Assembly (NCBI GenBank): GCA_017457545.1
Contig: JAFTHF010000147.1
Span: forward strand, 1 to 15,738
DNA length: 15,738 nucleotides
DNA from: Clostridia bacterium
Lineage (GTDB): Bacteria; Bacillota_A; Clostridia; Oscillospirales; CAG-272
Direction of reading: 5' to 3'
Shown here piece after piece: positions 1-8,791 of this stretch (positions within the stretch are counted from its first letter, which is position 1; each line of letters begins with the position of its first letter). Below the pieces are notes generated by a model that ran no database searches, was not told the DNA's origin, and saw only the letters and a list, made by a program, of their open reading frames with translations. The translations under genes were made by a program, and so were the position numbers.

Positions 1-306
1 GATTGGGATTATATTGAATATGTGAAAAGCATTTTTGAACCCTATAATACAGAGTTTTACTATGTGGAACTTGTTGCTCCCCGTGAAATTAGATTAGAAC
101 GAAATGTTACCGAAAACCGCCTGCAGAACAAAGCATCGAAAAGGGACATTGAAGTGTCGAACCAAAGACTTATCAACGATGATACCAAATATCGACTTGA
201 AAGTTTTGATGGTGAAATTCCGTTTGATAACTATATAAAAATTGACAATTCAAAGCTTCCGCCTGATGTAGTTGCCAAAATGATTCAAGAAAAATTCAAT
301 TTATAA
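1..306 (+). CDS. C-terminal part of a P-loop kinase-like (AAA family) ATPase, truncated by the window edge
   Basis: The reading frame is open from base 1, and the residues before the first possible start (DWDYIEYV, with a GTG at 22) read as normal protein. The gene therefore most likely begins upstream of the window. About 100 residues are visible, ending in TAA at 304-306. The stretch with spaced basic residues (REIRLERNVTENRL, then NKASKRDI) resembles the arginine-rich lid and specificity region of small adenylate- or shikimate-kinase-like P-loop proteins often named AAA family ATPase in Clostridia. The Walker A motif would lie upstream and cannot be checked. It converges on the ATP synthase operon and shares a terminator region with it. 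Substrate unknown; the family call is from recalled similarity. Confidence 0.72.
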   Translation, partial: DWDYIEYVKSIFEPYNTEFYYVELVAPREIRLERNVTENRLQNKASKRDIEVSNQRLINDDTKYRLESFDGEIPFDNYIKIDNSKLPPDVVAKMIQEKFNL

Positions 307-325
307 AGGAGAAAATACTTTTTCC

Positions 326-359
326 TTTTGTTTGATAAATTCCAATTTATCGAACGGAA
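326..359 (+). other. Hairpin in the 3' untranslated region of the ATPase-like gene
   Basis: The arms 326-341 and 344-359 pair over 16 positions around a 2-nt loop. Three of the pairs are G-U in the rightward RNA; in the opposite transcript they would be A-C mismatches, so the fold favours the + transcript. No T-tract follows, so alone it is not an intrinsic terminator. It may protect or process the 3' end upstream of the terminator at 367-393. Confidence 0.4.
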
Positions 360-360
360 T

Positions 361-402
361 AAAACGAACGCCGACAGATATCCTGTCGGCGTTATTTATT
401 TG
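361..402. terminator. Shared bidirectional intrinsic terminator between convergent genes
   Basis: A perfect 11-bp stem (AACGCCGACAG at 367-377 with its complement at 383-393) surrounds a 5-nt loop. On the + side it is followed by a T-rich tail (ATTTATTTGTTTT). On the minus side it is followed by CGTTTTATTCC. It lies between the rightward gene ending at 306 and the leftward epsilon gene ending at 467, so it can end both transcripts. Confidence 0.82.
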
Positions 403-466
403 TTTTCAGCGGAACAAATTTAATTAAACTTCCTTGTGAGAACCAGTCTTTTGTCGGATTTTTTTC

Positions 467-2163
<1,697 letters not shown>

Positions 2164-2169
2164 TTAAAC

Positions 2170-2253
2170 GTTGGCAAAGCCAACATATCACTTCCCAAAA
2201 GGGAAATATCACATGGGCAAAGCCCATATATCACGTAGGAAGTACATATAACT
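2170..2253 (-). repeat. Array of mini-hairpins separated by GTGATAT linkers, between atpG and atpD
   Basis: Read on the mRNA (minus) strand, three hairpins follow one another: ATGGGC-TTT-GCCCAT (2213-2227), TTCCC-TTTT-GGGAA (2192-2205) and GTTGGC-TTT-GCCAAC (2170-2184). Each is preceded by an exact GTGATAT heptamer (2228-2234, 2206-2212, 2185-2191). A fourth, decayed unit (GTA...TAC at 2235-2245, with linker GTTATAT at 2246-2252) precedes them. The hairpin stems differ in sequence, but the linker is constant and the loops are always T-only. This matches a class of intergenic repeats I recall from gut Clostridia genomes. It is transcribed within the atp mRNA just upstream of the beta subunit gene. 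Confidence 0.85.
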
Positions 2254-2271
2254 GCGAAGCTTAAGCTTCGC
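2254..2271. repeat. Perfect 18-bp palindrome covering the atpG stop codon
   Basis: GCGAAGCTT at 2254-2262 is followed directly by its exact complement AAGCTTCGC at 2263-2271. The palindrome contains the TAA stop of atpG (2261-2263) and its last codons. It abuts the hairpin array, so it may be the first unit of that array. Confidence 0.8.
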
Positions 2272-3070
2272 CATCGCCACTTCCTGCCACGATTTCTGTA
2301 ATTTCCTGTGTAATAGTACCCTGTCTTGCACGGTTATACTTAAGCTGAAGCTCGTCTATCATAGTAGCGGCATTCTTGCCGGCAGAGTCCATTGCGTTTC
2401 TACGGGCAACGACCTCACAGGCAAAGCTTTCCTTAATACAGGAATAGAGAAGTCCTGCAACATAGGTTGGTACGGAGGATTCAAGCATGGTAAGCTCATC
2501 GGGCTCAAAAATAGCCACGCTACCTCCCGTGCTTTCCGATTTTTCAAGGGGGAGTATCCATTTTATGTCGGGATACTGGGTAATCATAGACTTGTATCTT
2601 GTGTAGATTACACCGATTTTACCGTACTTGCCCTCTTTAAATTCCTTGCAAAGCTCCTTGGCAAGAGAAAGAGTGTCCTCATAGGAAATATGCTCTGAGG
2701 AAATAATCTCTCTACCAAATCTTTCACAGGGCTTTTTGCCGATGGGGTAAAAAGCCGCGCCTTCGTAATCCCTTGCATAGCGAAATACATTTGAATTGTA
2801 GCCACCTGCAAGGCCACGGTCACCGGCTATAACAATAAGCTTGATTTTGTCGCTTTTCGGACACATGTAGGCACTTTTTTCGCACTCACGTGAGGATAAA
2901 AGCACATTTACAATAGACGAAACGCTGTCGGCATACTCAAGGGCATGCTTGGAATTAAGCTGTGCCCTGCGTATTTTTGATGAAGCAACAAGGCCCATGG
3001 CTTTTGTAAGATGCTGAGTAGACCGTACGCTCTTTATTCGGGTACGTAAGCTTTTAATATCTGCTCCCAT
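2261..3070 (-). CDS. atpG: F1Fo ATP synthase gamma subunit (central stalk)
   Basis: Gamma is the rotating shaft of F1. The N-terminal helix shows the family signature (MGADIKSLRTRIKSVRST, then TKAMGLVASSKIRRAQ). The C-terminal helix shows YNRARQGTITQEITEIV. The length of 269 residues is slightly below the usual 280-290. The start lies two bases after the atpA stop, with a GAGGTAGG ribosome binding site inside the end of atpA. After the conserved IVAG the protein has a short SGDGEA tail whose final codons and stop lie in an 18-bp palindrome, suggesting the end of the gene was remodelled by the adjoining repeat. Confidence 0.97.
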   Translation of the reverse strand: MGADIKSLRTRIKSVRSTQHLTKAMGLVASSKIRRAQLNSKHALEYADSVSSIVNVLLSSRECEKSAYMCPKSDKIKLIVIAGDRGLAGGYNSNVFRYARDYEGAAFYPIGKKPCERFGREIISSEHISYEDTLSLAKELCKEFKEGKYGKIGVIYTRYKSMITQYPDIKWILPLEKSESTGGSVAIFEPDELTMLESSVPTYVAGLLYSCIKESFACEVVARRNAMDSAGKNAATMIDELQLKYNRARQGTITQEITEIVAGSGDGEA

Positions 3071-3072
3071 AC

Positions 3073-4587
3073 CTACCTCGCAAGCTCACCGTGGATAGCC
3101 TTGAATTCATTGAGAACAGCCTTAAGCTCCTCAACATCTTCCTTTTCCCAGCTACCGCCCTCAATTCTCTTAAGCCATGAGGAATACTCATGCTCAAGCT
3201 TTTCGTAAAGGCGCTTTTCGTAATTTTTAACACCCTTTACGGGAATAGAATCAAGATAGCCGTTAATTACAGCATATACAATAGCAACCTGACAGCCTGC
3301 ACGTACAGGGGAGTTTCTGCCCTGCTTAAGCACCTCAACAATTCTTTCGCCAAGGGCAAGACGGCGCTTTGTATCTGCATCAAGGTCGGAGCCGAACTGA
3401 GCAAAGGATTGAAGCTCTCTGTACTGAGAGTAGAGCAGCTTTAATTCACCGGAAACCTTTTTCATCGCCTTAATCTGTGCGCTGCCACCAACACGGGATA
3501 CGGAAACACCGGGGTTGATAGCAGGCATAATTCCTGCATTAAACAGCTCTGTTTCAAGGAATATCTGTCCGTCTGTAATTGAAATTACGTTAGTTGGAAT
3601 ATAGGCAGAAACGTCGCCTGCCTGTGTTTCGATAATAGGAAGGGCAGTAATTGAGCCACCGCCGTACGCCTCATCAACGCAGGCAGCTCTTTCAAGAAGT
3701 CTTGAATGGAGATAGAATACGTCGCCGGGATACGCCTCTCTGCCCGGAGGACGTCTTATAAGAAGGGAAAGGGCACGGTATGCAACTGCGTGCTTGCTAA
3801 GGTCGTCGTAAATAATCAACACGTCCTTGCCCTTTTCTCTGAAATATTCAGCCATTGCACAGCCTGAATAGGGCGCAATATACTGAAGGGGCGCACTTTG
3901 TGACGCTGATGCGGACACAATAATTGTGTATTCCATAGCGCCGGATTTTGAAAGCTCGTTTGCCAGCTGAACAACAGATGTGCTCTTTTGTCCGATGGCA
4001 ACGTAAATACAGATAACGTCCTTGCCCTTTTGGTTGATTATGGTATCTATGGCAATTTCGGATTTACCTGTCTGTCTGTCACCGATTATAAGCTCACGCT
4101 GACCTCGTCCGATAGGAATCATACTGTCAATAGCCTTAATTCCTGTTTCAAGAGGCACGCTTACGCTTTTTCGTTCAATAATACCGGGGGCGTCTGCCTC
4201 AATAGGCATTGTTGCGGAGTAGCTGATATCGCCCTTACCGTCAATAGGCATACCAAGGGCATCAACAACTCTGCCAAGAAGACCCTCGCCAACAGGCACG
4301 GAAACAACCTTGCCCGTTCTTTTTACAACTGAGCCCTCGTGGATAGCGCCTGCGTCGGAAAGAATAGCCACAGACACAGTTTCTGTTTCAAGATTCTGCG
4401 CCATACCGTAGCTGCCGTCCTCAAACTCAAGAAGCTCACTTGACATACAGCTGCTAAGACCGTAAACCTTGGCAATACCGTCACCAACAAGGATAACAGT
4501 ACCCGTTTCCTTCATTTCCACACGGGATTTATAGCTTTTTATTTGCTGTTTAATTATGTTACTGATTTCTTCGGGTCTTGATTTCAT
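3073..4587 (-). CDS. atpA: F1Fo ATP synthase alpha subunit
   Basis: Non-catalytic nucleotide-binding subunit that alternates with beta in the F1 hexamer. At 504 residues it is full length. The Walker A GDRQTGKS (residues 169-176), Walker B VLIIYDD (256-262), and [10 protein letters not shown] (365 is the arginine that reaches the catalytic site) are intact. The N-terminal region ([19 protein letters not shown]) matches the segment that contacts delta. The start overlaps the atpH stop as ATGA (4584-4587), with a ribosome binding site (AAGGATGTGAT) inside atpH. Positioned between delta and gamma as usual. Confidence 0.98.
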   Translation of the reverse strand: MKSRPEEISNIIKQQIKSYKSRVEMKETGTVILVGDGIAKVYGLSSCMSSELLEFEDGSYGMAQNLETETVSVAILSDAGAIHEGSVVKRTGKVVSVPVGEGLLGRVVDALGMPIDGKGDISYSATMPIEADAPGIIERKSVSVPLETGIKAIDSMIPIGRGQRELIIGDRQTGKSEIAIDTIINQKGKDVICIYVAIGQKSTSVVQLANELSKSGAMEYTIIVSASASQSAPLQYIAPYSGCAMAEYFREKGKDVLIIYDDLSKHAVAYRALSLLIRRPPGREAYPGDVFYLHSRLLERAACVDEAYGGGSITALPIIETQAGDVSAYIPTNVISITDGQIFLETELFNAGIMPAINPGVSVSRVGGSAQIKAMKKVSGELKLLYSQYRELQSFAQFGSDLDADTKRRLALGERIVEVLKQGRNSPVRAGCQVAIVYAVINGYLDSIPVKGVKNYEKRLYEKLEHEYSSWLKRIEGGSWEKEDVEELKAVLNEFKAIHGELAR

Positions 4588-5117
4588 GCTTTTATCACAT
4601 CCTTTATTTCCCGAATTTTTGTTCTGAGACTGCCGTCCATTACGGAGTCCTTTGTTCTTACTATCATTCCACCTAAAATGGACTTATCAATTTTACAGAT
4701 AAGCTCCACCTTAACGCCATAGCGCTGCATAAGTGTGGAAATAAGTCTTTTCTCCTCGCTTTTTGAAAGGGGAGAAGCTGTTGTTACCTCTGCTACGATG
4801 AGCTTACGTGAATCGTTATAAAGCCTTTCGTAATCCTCAAAGCAGAGGGGAAAATCCTTTATACGTCCTCTTTCGCAAAGGAGCTTTAAAAAGGATACAA
4901 TATTTTCGTTAAGAAAGGGAGAGAAGGCAGCATCAATTATATCAGCCTTTTCCTCCTTTGTAATAGCAGGGGAGCAAAGCAGCTCCACGTACCCGGGGTT
5001 TTCGTCAAATTGCTTTTTGATTAAAAGCATATCCCCGTAGTACACGTCCTCGCTTTTTTCCTCACAGGAAAGAAGAAAAAGCGCCTCTGCGTATTCAGAA
5101 ATAACACTATTCTTCAT
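4584..5117 (-). CDS. atpH: F1Fo ATP synthase delta subunit (OSCP)
   Basis: Delta sits on top of F1 and anchors the peripheral stalk. The 177-residue length is normal. The N-terminal six-helix domain begins [13 protein letters not shown], and the C-terminal part carries the family's [17 protein letters not shown] signature (about residues 147-163). The start overlaps the end of atpF by 11 bases, and the gene overlaps atpA by four, so the three genes are translated as a coupled block. Confidence 0.95.
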   Translation of the reverse strand: MKNSVISEYAEALFLLSCEEKSEDVYYGDMLLIKKQFDENPGYVELLCSPAITKEEKADIIDAAFSPFLNENIVSFLKLLCERGRIKDFPLCFEDYERLYNDSRKLIVAEVTTASPLSKSEEKRLISTLMQRYGVKVELICKIDKSILGGMIVRTKDSVMDGSLRTKIREIKDVIKA

Positions 5118-5619
5118 CGCTTGTATCTCCTAAATCGGATATAAACGAATCGATAAGCCTCTTGTGGTCGTCCATATTAAGCTCTCTTTCGATAAGCTTT
5201 TCGGCAAGGGCTCCGGACACATCTACTATCTGCGCCTTTATTTCGTCCTCTGCCTTCTTCTTTTCAAGCTGAGCTTCATTTTTTGCCTGTCTGATAATAG
5301 CTTCAGCCTCCTTGGTTGCGTCATCTACTATCTTTTCCTCACGGCGCTTAGCGCTTACTGTTGCGTCCTGAAGAATTGCATCGGCAGTTATATGTGCCTC
5401 ACTCAGCTGCTTTTCAAGCTCTGCACGGGTAGCTTCAGCCTCGGCACGTGCGTTTTCTGCCTCGGTGTAGCTTGAATCTATCTTGTCCTGACGGCTTTTA
5501 AGCACTTTTTTTACAGGCTTGAATAAGAACTTCTTAAGTATCAGAAAGAGAATAACAAGGTTTAATAGGGAAACCACAATTTGCCACAGATTGACTGAAA
5601 TGATTTCCGAGGTCTGCAT
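5107..5619 (-). CDS. atpF: F1Fo ATP synthase b subunit (peripheral stalk)
   Basis: Membrane-anchored stator subunit. One N-terminal membrane helix (about residues 10-31, LWQIVVSLLNLVILFLILKK) is followed by the FLFKPV hinge and a long charged coiled coil, rich in Ala, Glu and Lys, to the C terminus. At 170 residues it is typical. A strong AGGAGG ribosome binding site lies just upstream (5622-5630). Only one b-type gene is present, as in non-photosynthetic bacteria. Confidence 0.96.
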   Translation of the reverse strand: MQTSEIISVNLWQIVVSLLNLVILFLILKKFLFKPVKKVLKSRQDKIDSSYTEAENARAEAEATRAELEKQLSEAHITADAILQDATVSAKRREEKIVDDATKEAEAIIRQAKNEAQLEKKKAEDEIKAQIVDVSGALAEKLIERELNMDDHKRLIDSFISDLGDTSDEE

Positions 5620-5631
5620 ATAGTCCTCCTA

Positions 5632-5916
<285 letters not shown>

Positions 5917-6828
5917 TTATTTTTCCTCCGAAATTTGATTTTTATTTTTAAGTTTTTTCTTAGCTCGTAGCTTTTCATATAGGTCGATATTGAATGCTCC
6001 CGAAACGTAGAGCATAGTCAGCATAGCAAAGATGTATGCCTGTAAAAGTCCGCTGAACACGTCAAAGTAAAGTGACAGTACAGCCGGCAGACCCACCTGT
6101 AAAAGTGGAATATCTGCAAGAAATCCCGGCGCCCAGCCAAGGACAATTGAGCTTAAGCCCTGAAGCGCAGTAGCAATCAGTACACCGATTACACCGCCGG
6201 ACAGCACGTTTCCGTAATGACGGAACGCCATGGAAACAGGTGTTGCCACCTCACTTATCACATTAAGGGGGGATAAGAGGGGAACAGGGTCACCGAAGCT
6301 CTTAACATAATTAAGGGGTCCGCATTTAAACTTATAATAGGTAATCAGTCCGAACACAAGAATTGCCCAGCCTGCCACAATGTTAATATCCGAGGTCGGT
6401 GGGAAAAGACCGAAAAGGGATAACAGGCTTGAGAAGGCGGAGAGGGCAAGTATTGCTGCGATAAAGGGACCGAAGGAGCCAAAATACTCTCCCATGCTGT
6501 CCTTTACAAGTCCCTCTGCCTTTTCCACTATCATTTCGGCAAAATGCTGTCTTTTAAGCTCCGGATTTTCCTTAAGCCCGTGTGTCATATAAAGGCACAG
6601 GAAGAATACGGAAATTATTACACAGGCTGAGTTTACCTGCGCCTCGGTAACAGGAAAGTCCTGTATGGGCATAGGAATAGTGAAATATATCAAGGCACCT
6701 GTAATCTCCACTCCGTCACTTGCGGGAGTAGTAAGGACAGTCAGCACTATGGCTGCTGCAACGGGGAGAATCATACCTATAATAAGCAAAATATCCACCG
6801 CTAAAAATTTGCGATTACTCTTGCTCAT
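5917..6828 (-). CDS. atpB: F1Fo ATP synthase a subunit
   Basis: The a subunit forms the ion half-channels next to the c ring. I place the start at the ATG at 6826-6828, giving 303 residues (MSKSNRKFL...), because it has a GAGGAGGGTGA ribosome binding site; an upstream in-frame ATG at 6867 lies deep in atpI and has no such site. Hydrophobic membrane segments run through the protein. The essential arginine is R203 in SMAFRHYGNVLSGG, and the conserved glutamine of the last helix is Q263 in SGLLQAYIFAML. The gene overlaps the end of atpI by 14 bases. Confidence 0.96.
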   Translation of the reverse strand: MSKSNRKFLAVDILLIIGMILPVAAAIVLTVLTTPASDGVEITGALIYFTIPMPIQDFPVTEAQVNSACVIISVFFLCLYMTHGLKENPELKRQHFAEMIVEKAEGLVKDSMGEYFGSFGPFIAAILALSAFSSLLSLFGLFPPTSDINIVAGWAILVFGLITYYKFKCGPLNYVKSFGDPVPLLSPLNVISEVATPVSMAFRHYGNVLSGGVIGVLIATALQGLSSIVLGWAPGFLADIPLLQVGLPAVLSLYFDVFSGLLQAYIFAMLTMLYVSGAFNIDLYEKLRAKKKLKNKNQISEEK

Positions 6829-7261
6829 TCTCACCCTCCTCTGCGTCGGTATTTGGGGACACATCATAGCCCTTAAGTCTCATAAAGAAGGGGCGAATCA
6901 TAATTGCGATTCTGGGGAAGAATATAGGGATAAGTGTTGCCCATATGTTAAAGCAGGGAATCATAGGAAGCGCACCGAGAAGAGCAACCAGAAACACAAA
7001 GAACAGTCTTAATGCCTGTGACATTCTCATAAGAGTTTTCCGGTATTTTTCATCATCGGACTCAAGGGCCTTAGTAACCGTAAGGCCAAGGAGGAAGAAG
7101 TTAAGAGTTCCTGCCCCTGCGCTTAAAAGGTTTCCCAAAAGAACAGTGTAGTCCCATTTTCCGATAATAAGGAACACAGACTGCATAAGTGCGCTGAAAA
7201 TAAGTATCCACGCACCGATATATCTTGTCTCCTTGATTACCGTTTTGTCAACTTTTTTCAA
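6815..7261 (-). CDS. atpI: ATP synthase subunit I-like membrane protein, TTG start
   Basis: First gene of the atp operon. A polar N terminus is followed by about four hydrophobic segments (roughly residues 13-33, 40-62, 85-103 and 105-120 from the start chosen) and a charged C-terminal tail. That matches the AtpI/UncI family, which helps assemble the c ring and in some species aids ion uptake. I prefer the TTG at 7259-7261 (148 residues) over the GTG at 7268-7270, because that GTG is part of the GAGGTGA ribosome binding site that would serve the TTG with five bases between. Position, size and topology support the call more than sequence signature does. Confidence 0.8.
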   Translation of the reverse strand: MKKVDKTVIKETRYIGAWILIFSALMQSVFLIIGKWDYTVLLGNLLSAGAGTLNFFLLGLTVTKALESDDEKYRKTLMRMSQALRLFFVFLVALLGALPMIPCFNIWATLIPIFFPRIAIMIRPFFMRLKGYDVSPNTDAEEGENEQE

Positions 7262-7293
7262 TTTTATCACCTCAAAAAAGAGTTTATAATATA

Positions 7294-7322
7294 ATGATAT
7301 AATATTTACAAAAATTTGTCAA
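7294..7322 (-). promoter_or_regulatory. Sigma-A type promoter of the atp operon
   Basis: Reading leftward, TTGACA (7322-7317) is followed by exactly 17 bases and then TATCAT (7299-7294). Transcription would start near 7287, giving a leader of about 25 nt before the atpI TTG start. The -35 is a perfect consensus and the -10 differs at one base. Confidence 0.85.
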
Positions 7323-7413
7323 GTTTTTCCGTATTGGAAAGCTCTCAAAATTTAAAATTCATCTGATACAGACACTTTTATACGTAAAACAGGCTCAAAA
7401 GCTATTATTCCCC

Positions 7414-7441
7414 TTGTTTTCTGATTAAAACAGGTTATAAT
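7414..7441 (+). promoter_or_regulatory. Possible rightward promoter in the atpI-FAD gene intergenic region
   Basis: A perfect TATAAT (7436-7441) is preceded, 16 bases upstream, by a weak TTGTTT (7414-7419; three of six consensus bases). It would produce a short transcript ending at the hairpin terminator at 7487-7511. The region is AT-rich, so chance is a real alternative. Confidence 0.25.
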
Positions 7442-7480
7442 TTCATTGTAAATTTTGAGTATGTATGTTTACATACAAAC

Positions 7481-7516
7481 AAAGAAAAAAGCCCTGAAAA
7501 TCAGGGCTTTTATTTA
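7481..7516. terminator. Intrinsic terminator of the GH31-FAD operon
   Basis: An 11-bp perfect stem (7487-7497 with 7501-7511, core AGCCCTGA) has a 3-nt loop. On the minus strand it is followed by TTTTTTCTTTG, a good T-tract, immediately after the FAD gene stop. On the + strand the stem is followed by ATTTAAATTTT, so it may also work rightward. Confidence 0.88.
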
Positions 7517-8779
7517 AATTTTCGCATTTTTGGAAATTAAAATTTCTTGTAGCTTGGCTGCGCTGATTCGGTTAACGGGTAAGCTACCCTCACAGCTAAG
7601 AAATGCGGCAGCGCCGGCAGCCTCACCAAGTGAGCAGCAGCAGGGCATAATTCTTAACGACGCCTGTGCCTCGTGGTCAGCGCTTATGCATCTGCCTGTA
7701 ACTATAAGATTTTTGCTGCCCTTGGGAATTAAGCAACGGTAGGGAATAGAGTAATATTCTCCCTCGGGCAGAAAGTAATGGCTTGTGCCGCTGCCGTCGG
7801 GACTGTGAATATCAATATCGTAATTGCAAAGGGCAATTCCGTCATCAAATTTTCTAAGGCAGACTATGTCCTCTCCTGTAAGGGTATACTCACCCTCAAT
7901 CATACGGCTTTCCCTTGCGCCTATACGAATTCCCGTTGATAAAAGGGAGCAGCCCTTAAAGGACTCAAAATTAGAGCGCAGAAATTCCACAATTTCATAC
8001 ACCTGCTCACGGCCTGTAATCTCAGCCTTAGTAAGCTCATCGGCATCGGTGGGGTCAAGACCTATAACACGTGTTGAATTAAAATGGAGAATACCCTTAT
8101 TTACCGTATCAAAAATCAGAAGATTTTCCCGTGGATTAGTAATCTTTCCCTCTGCCTGAAGCTTTTTCCACATACTGTTTATAAGGGGAAGCTCCTTTTT
8201 GTAGCTGTCCGTATCCACATTGCAAAGACGGAAGCAAAGGGTCATAGGCTGACACTTATTATCCTTTTCTCTGCCTACACGGTAGGAAAATCCACCAAGG
8301 AAAGCTATATTGCCGTCTCCCGTAGCATCAATGTAGCACTTAGCAGAGTAGCTGGAAATACCGGAAATATTTGATACACTAAGGTTTAAAATCTTGCCGT
8401 TTTCCGAATTTACCCCCACCACGTGTGAGTTAAACAGAAGCTTTACCCCGGATGAGATACACATTCTGTTAAGCAAAAGCTTTAAATTTTCTTCGCTGAA
8501 GCACTCATCCCAAGGGGCAGGAGTATGGTTAAGGCTTTTAAGTCCCTCAAGAATTTCAAGGTACAAGCCCCCGCTTAAGTCGACCTTTTCCTTAGTTACA
8601 GGGTCAATAGTGGAATTTGCCATAAAGGGCATAACCAGGTCAAAGGCGGCAGCCCCACCAAGACAGTTGTATCCCTCTATAAGTAAAACATTTTTATTAA
8701 GACGGGCAGAGGAGATAGCGGCGCATACACCGCTAAGCCCTCCACCGACTACAATTATATCATAATGATTGCTTTTCAT
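7514..8779 (-). CDS. FAD-dependent oxidoreductase (FAD_oxidored / PF12831-like)
   Basis: Soluble flavoenzyme of 421 residues. The N-terminal Rossmann fold shows GGGLSG (12-17) and E35 at the end of strand 2 (LLIEGYNCLGG), which binds the FAD ribose. YIDATGDGNIA (149-159) is the second FAD contact, and the C-terminal block (SIPYRCLIPKGSKNLIVTGR, then SLGEAAGAAA) is the family's typical closing FAD motif. Families of this type often sit in bacterial carbohydrate loci, but substrates are mostly unknown. It starts 12 bases after the GH31 stop with a GGGAGAT ribosome binding site, so the two are co-transcribed. I infer that it acts on a sugar or glycoside connected with the GH31 substrate. The CCC run near residue 393 is unusual in a motif where related proteins generally have small residues. 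Confidence 0.88.
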   Translation of the reverse strand: MKSNHYDIIVVGGGLSGVCAAISSARLNKNVLLIEGYNCLGGAAAFDLVMPFMANSTIDPVTKEKVDLSGGLYLEILEGLKSLNHTPAPWDECFSEENLKLLLNRMCISSGVKLLFNSHVVGVNSENGKILNLSVSNISGISSYSAKCYIDATGDGNIAFLGGFSYRVGREKDNKCQPMTLCFRLCNVDTDSYKKELPLINSMWKKLQAEGKITNPRENLLIFDTVNKGILHFNSTRVIGLDPTDADELTKAEITGREQVYEIVEFLRSNFESFKGCSLLSTGIRIGARESRMIEGEYTLTGEDIVCLRKFDDGIALCNYDIDIHSPDGSGTSHYFLPEGEYYSIPYRCLIPKGSKNLIVTGRCISADHEAQASLRIMPCCCSLGEAAGAAAFLSCEGSLPVNRISAAKLQEILISKNAKI

Positions 8780-8791
8780 AGGATATCTCCC

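Noticed and set aside
2170..2271. CRISPR array
   Set aside because: The constant part is only seven bases and the variable parts are self-complementary stems of 14-15 bases, with no repeat-spacer periodicity of CRISPR size and no cas genes.
7344..7459. 11-base inverted repeat (CTCAAAATTTA at 7344-7354 and its complement at 7449-7459)
   Set aside because: Very AT-rich, about 94 bases apart, does not extend, and is plausibly chance in this intergenic region.
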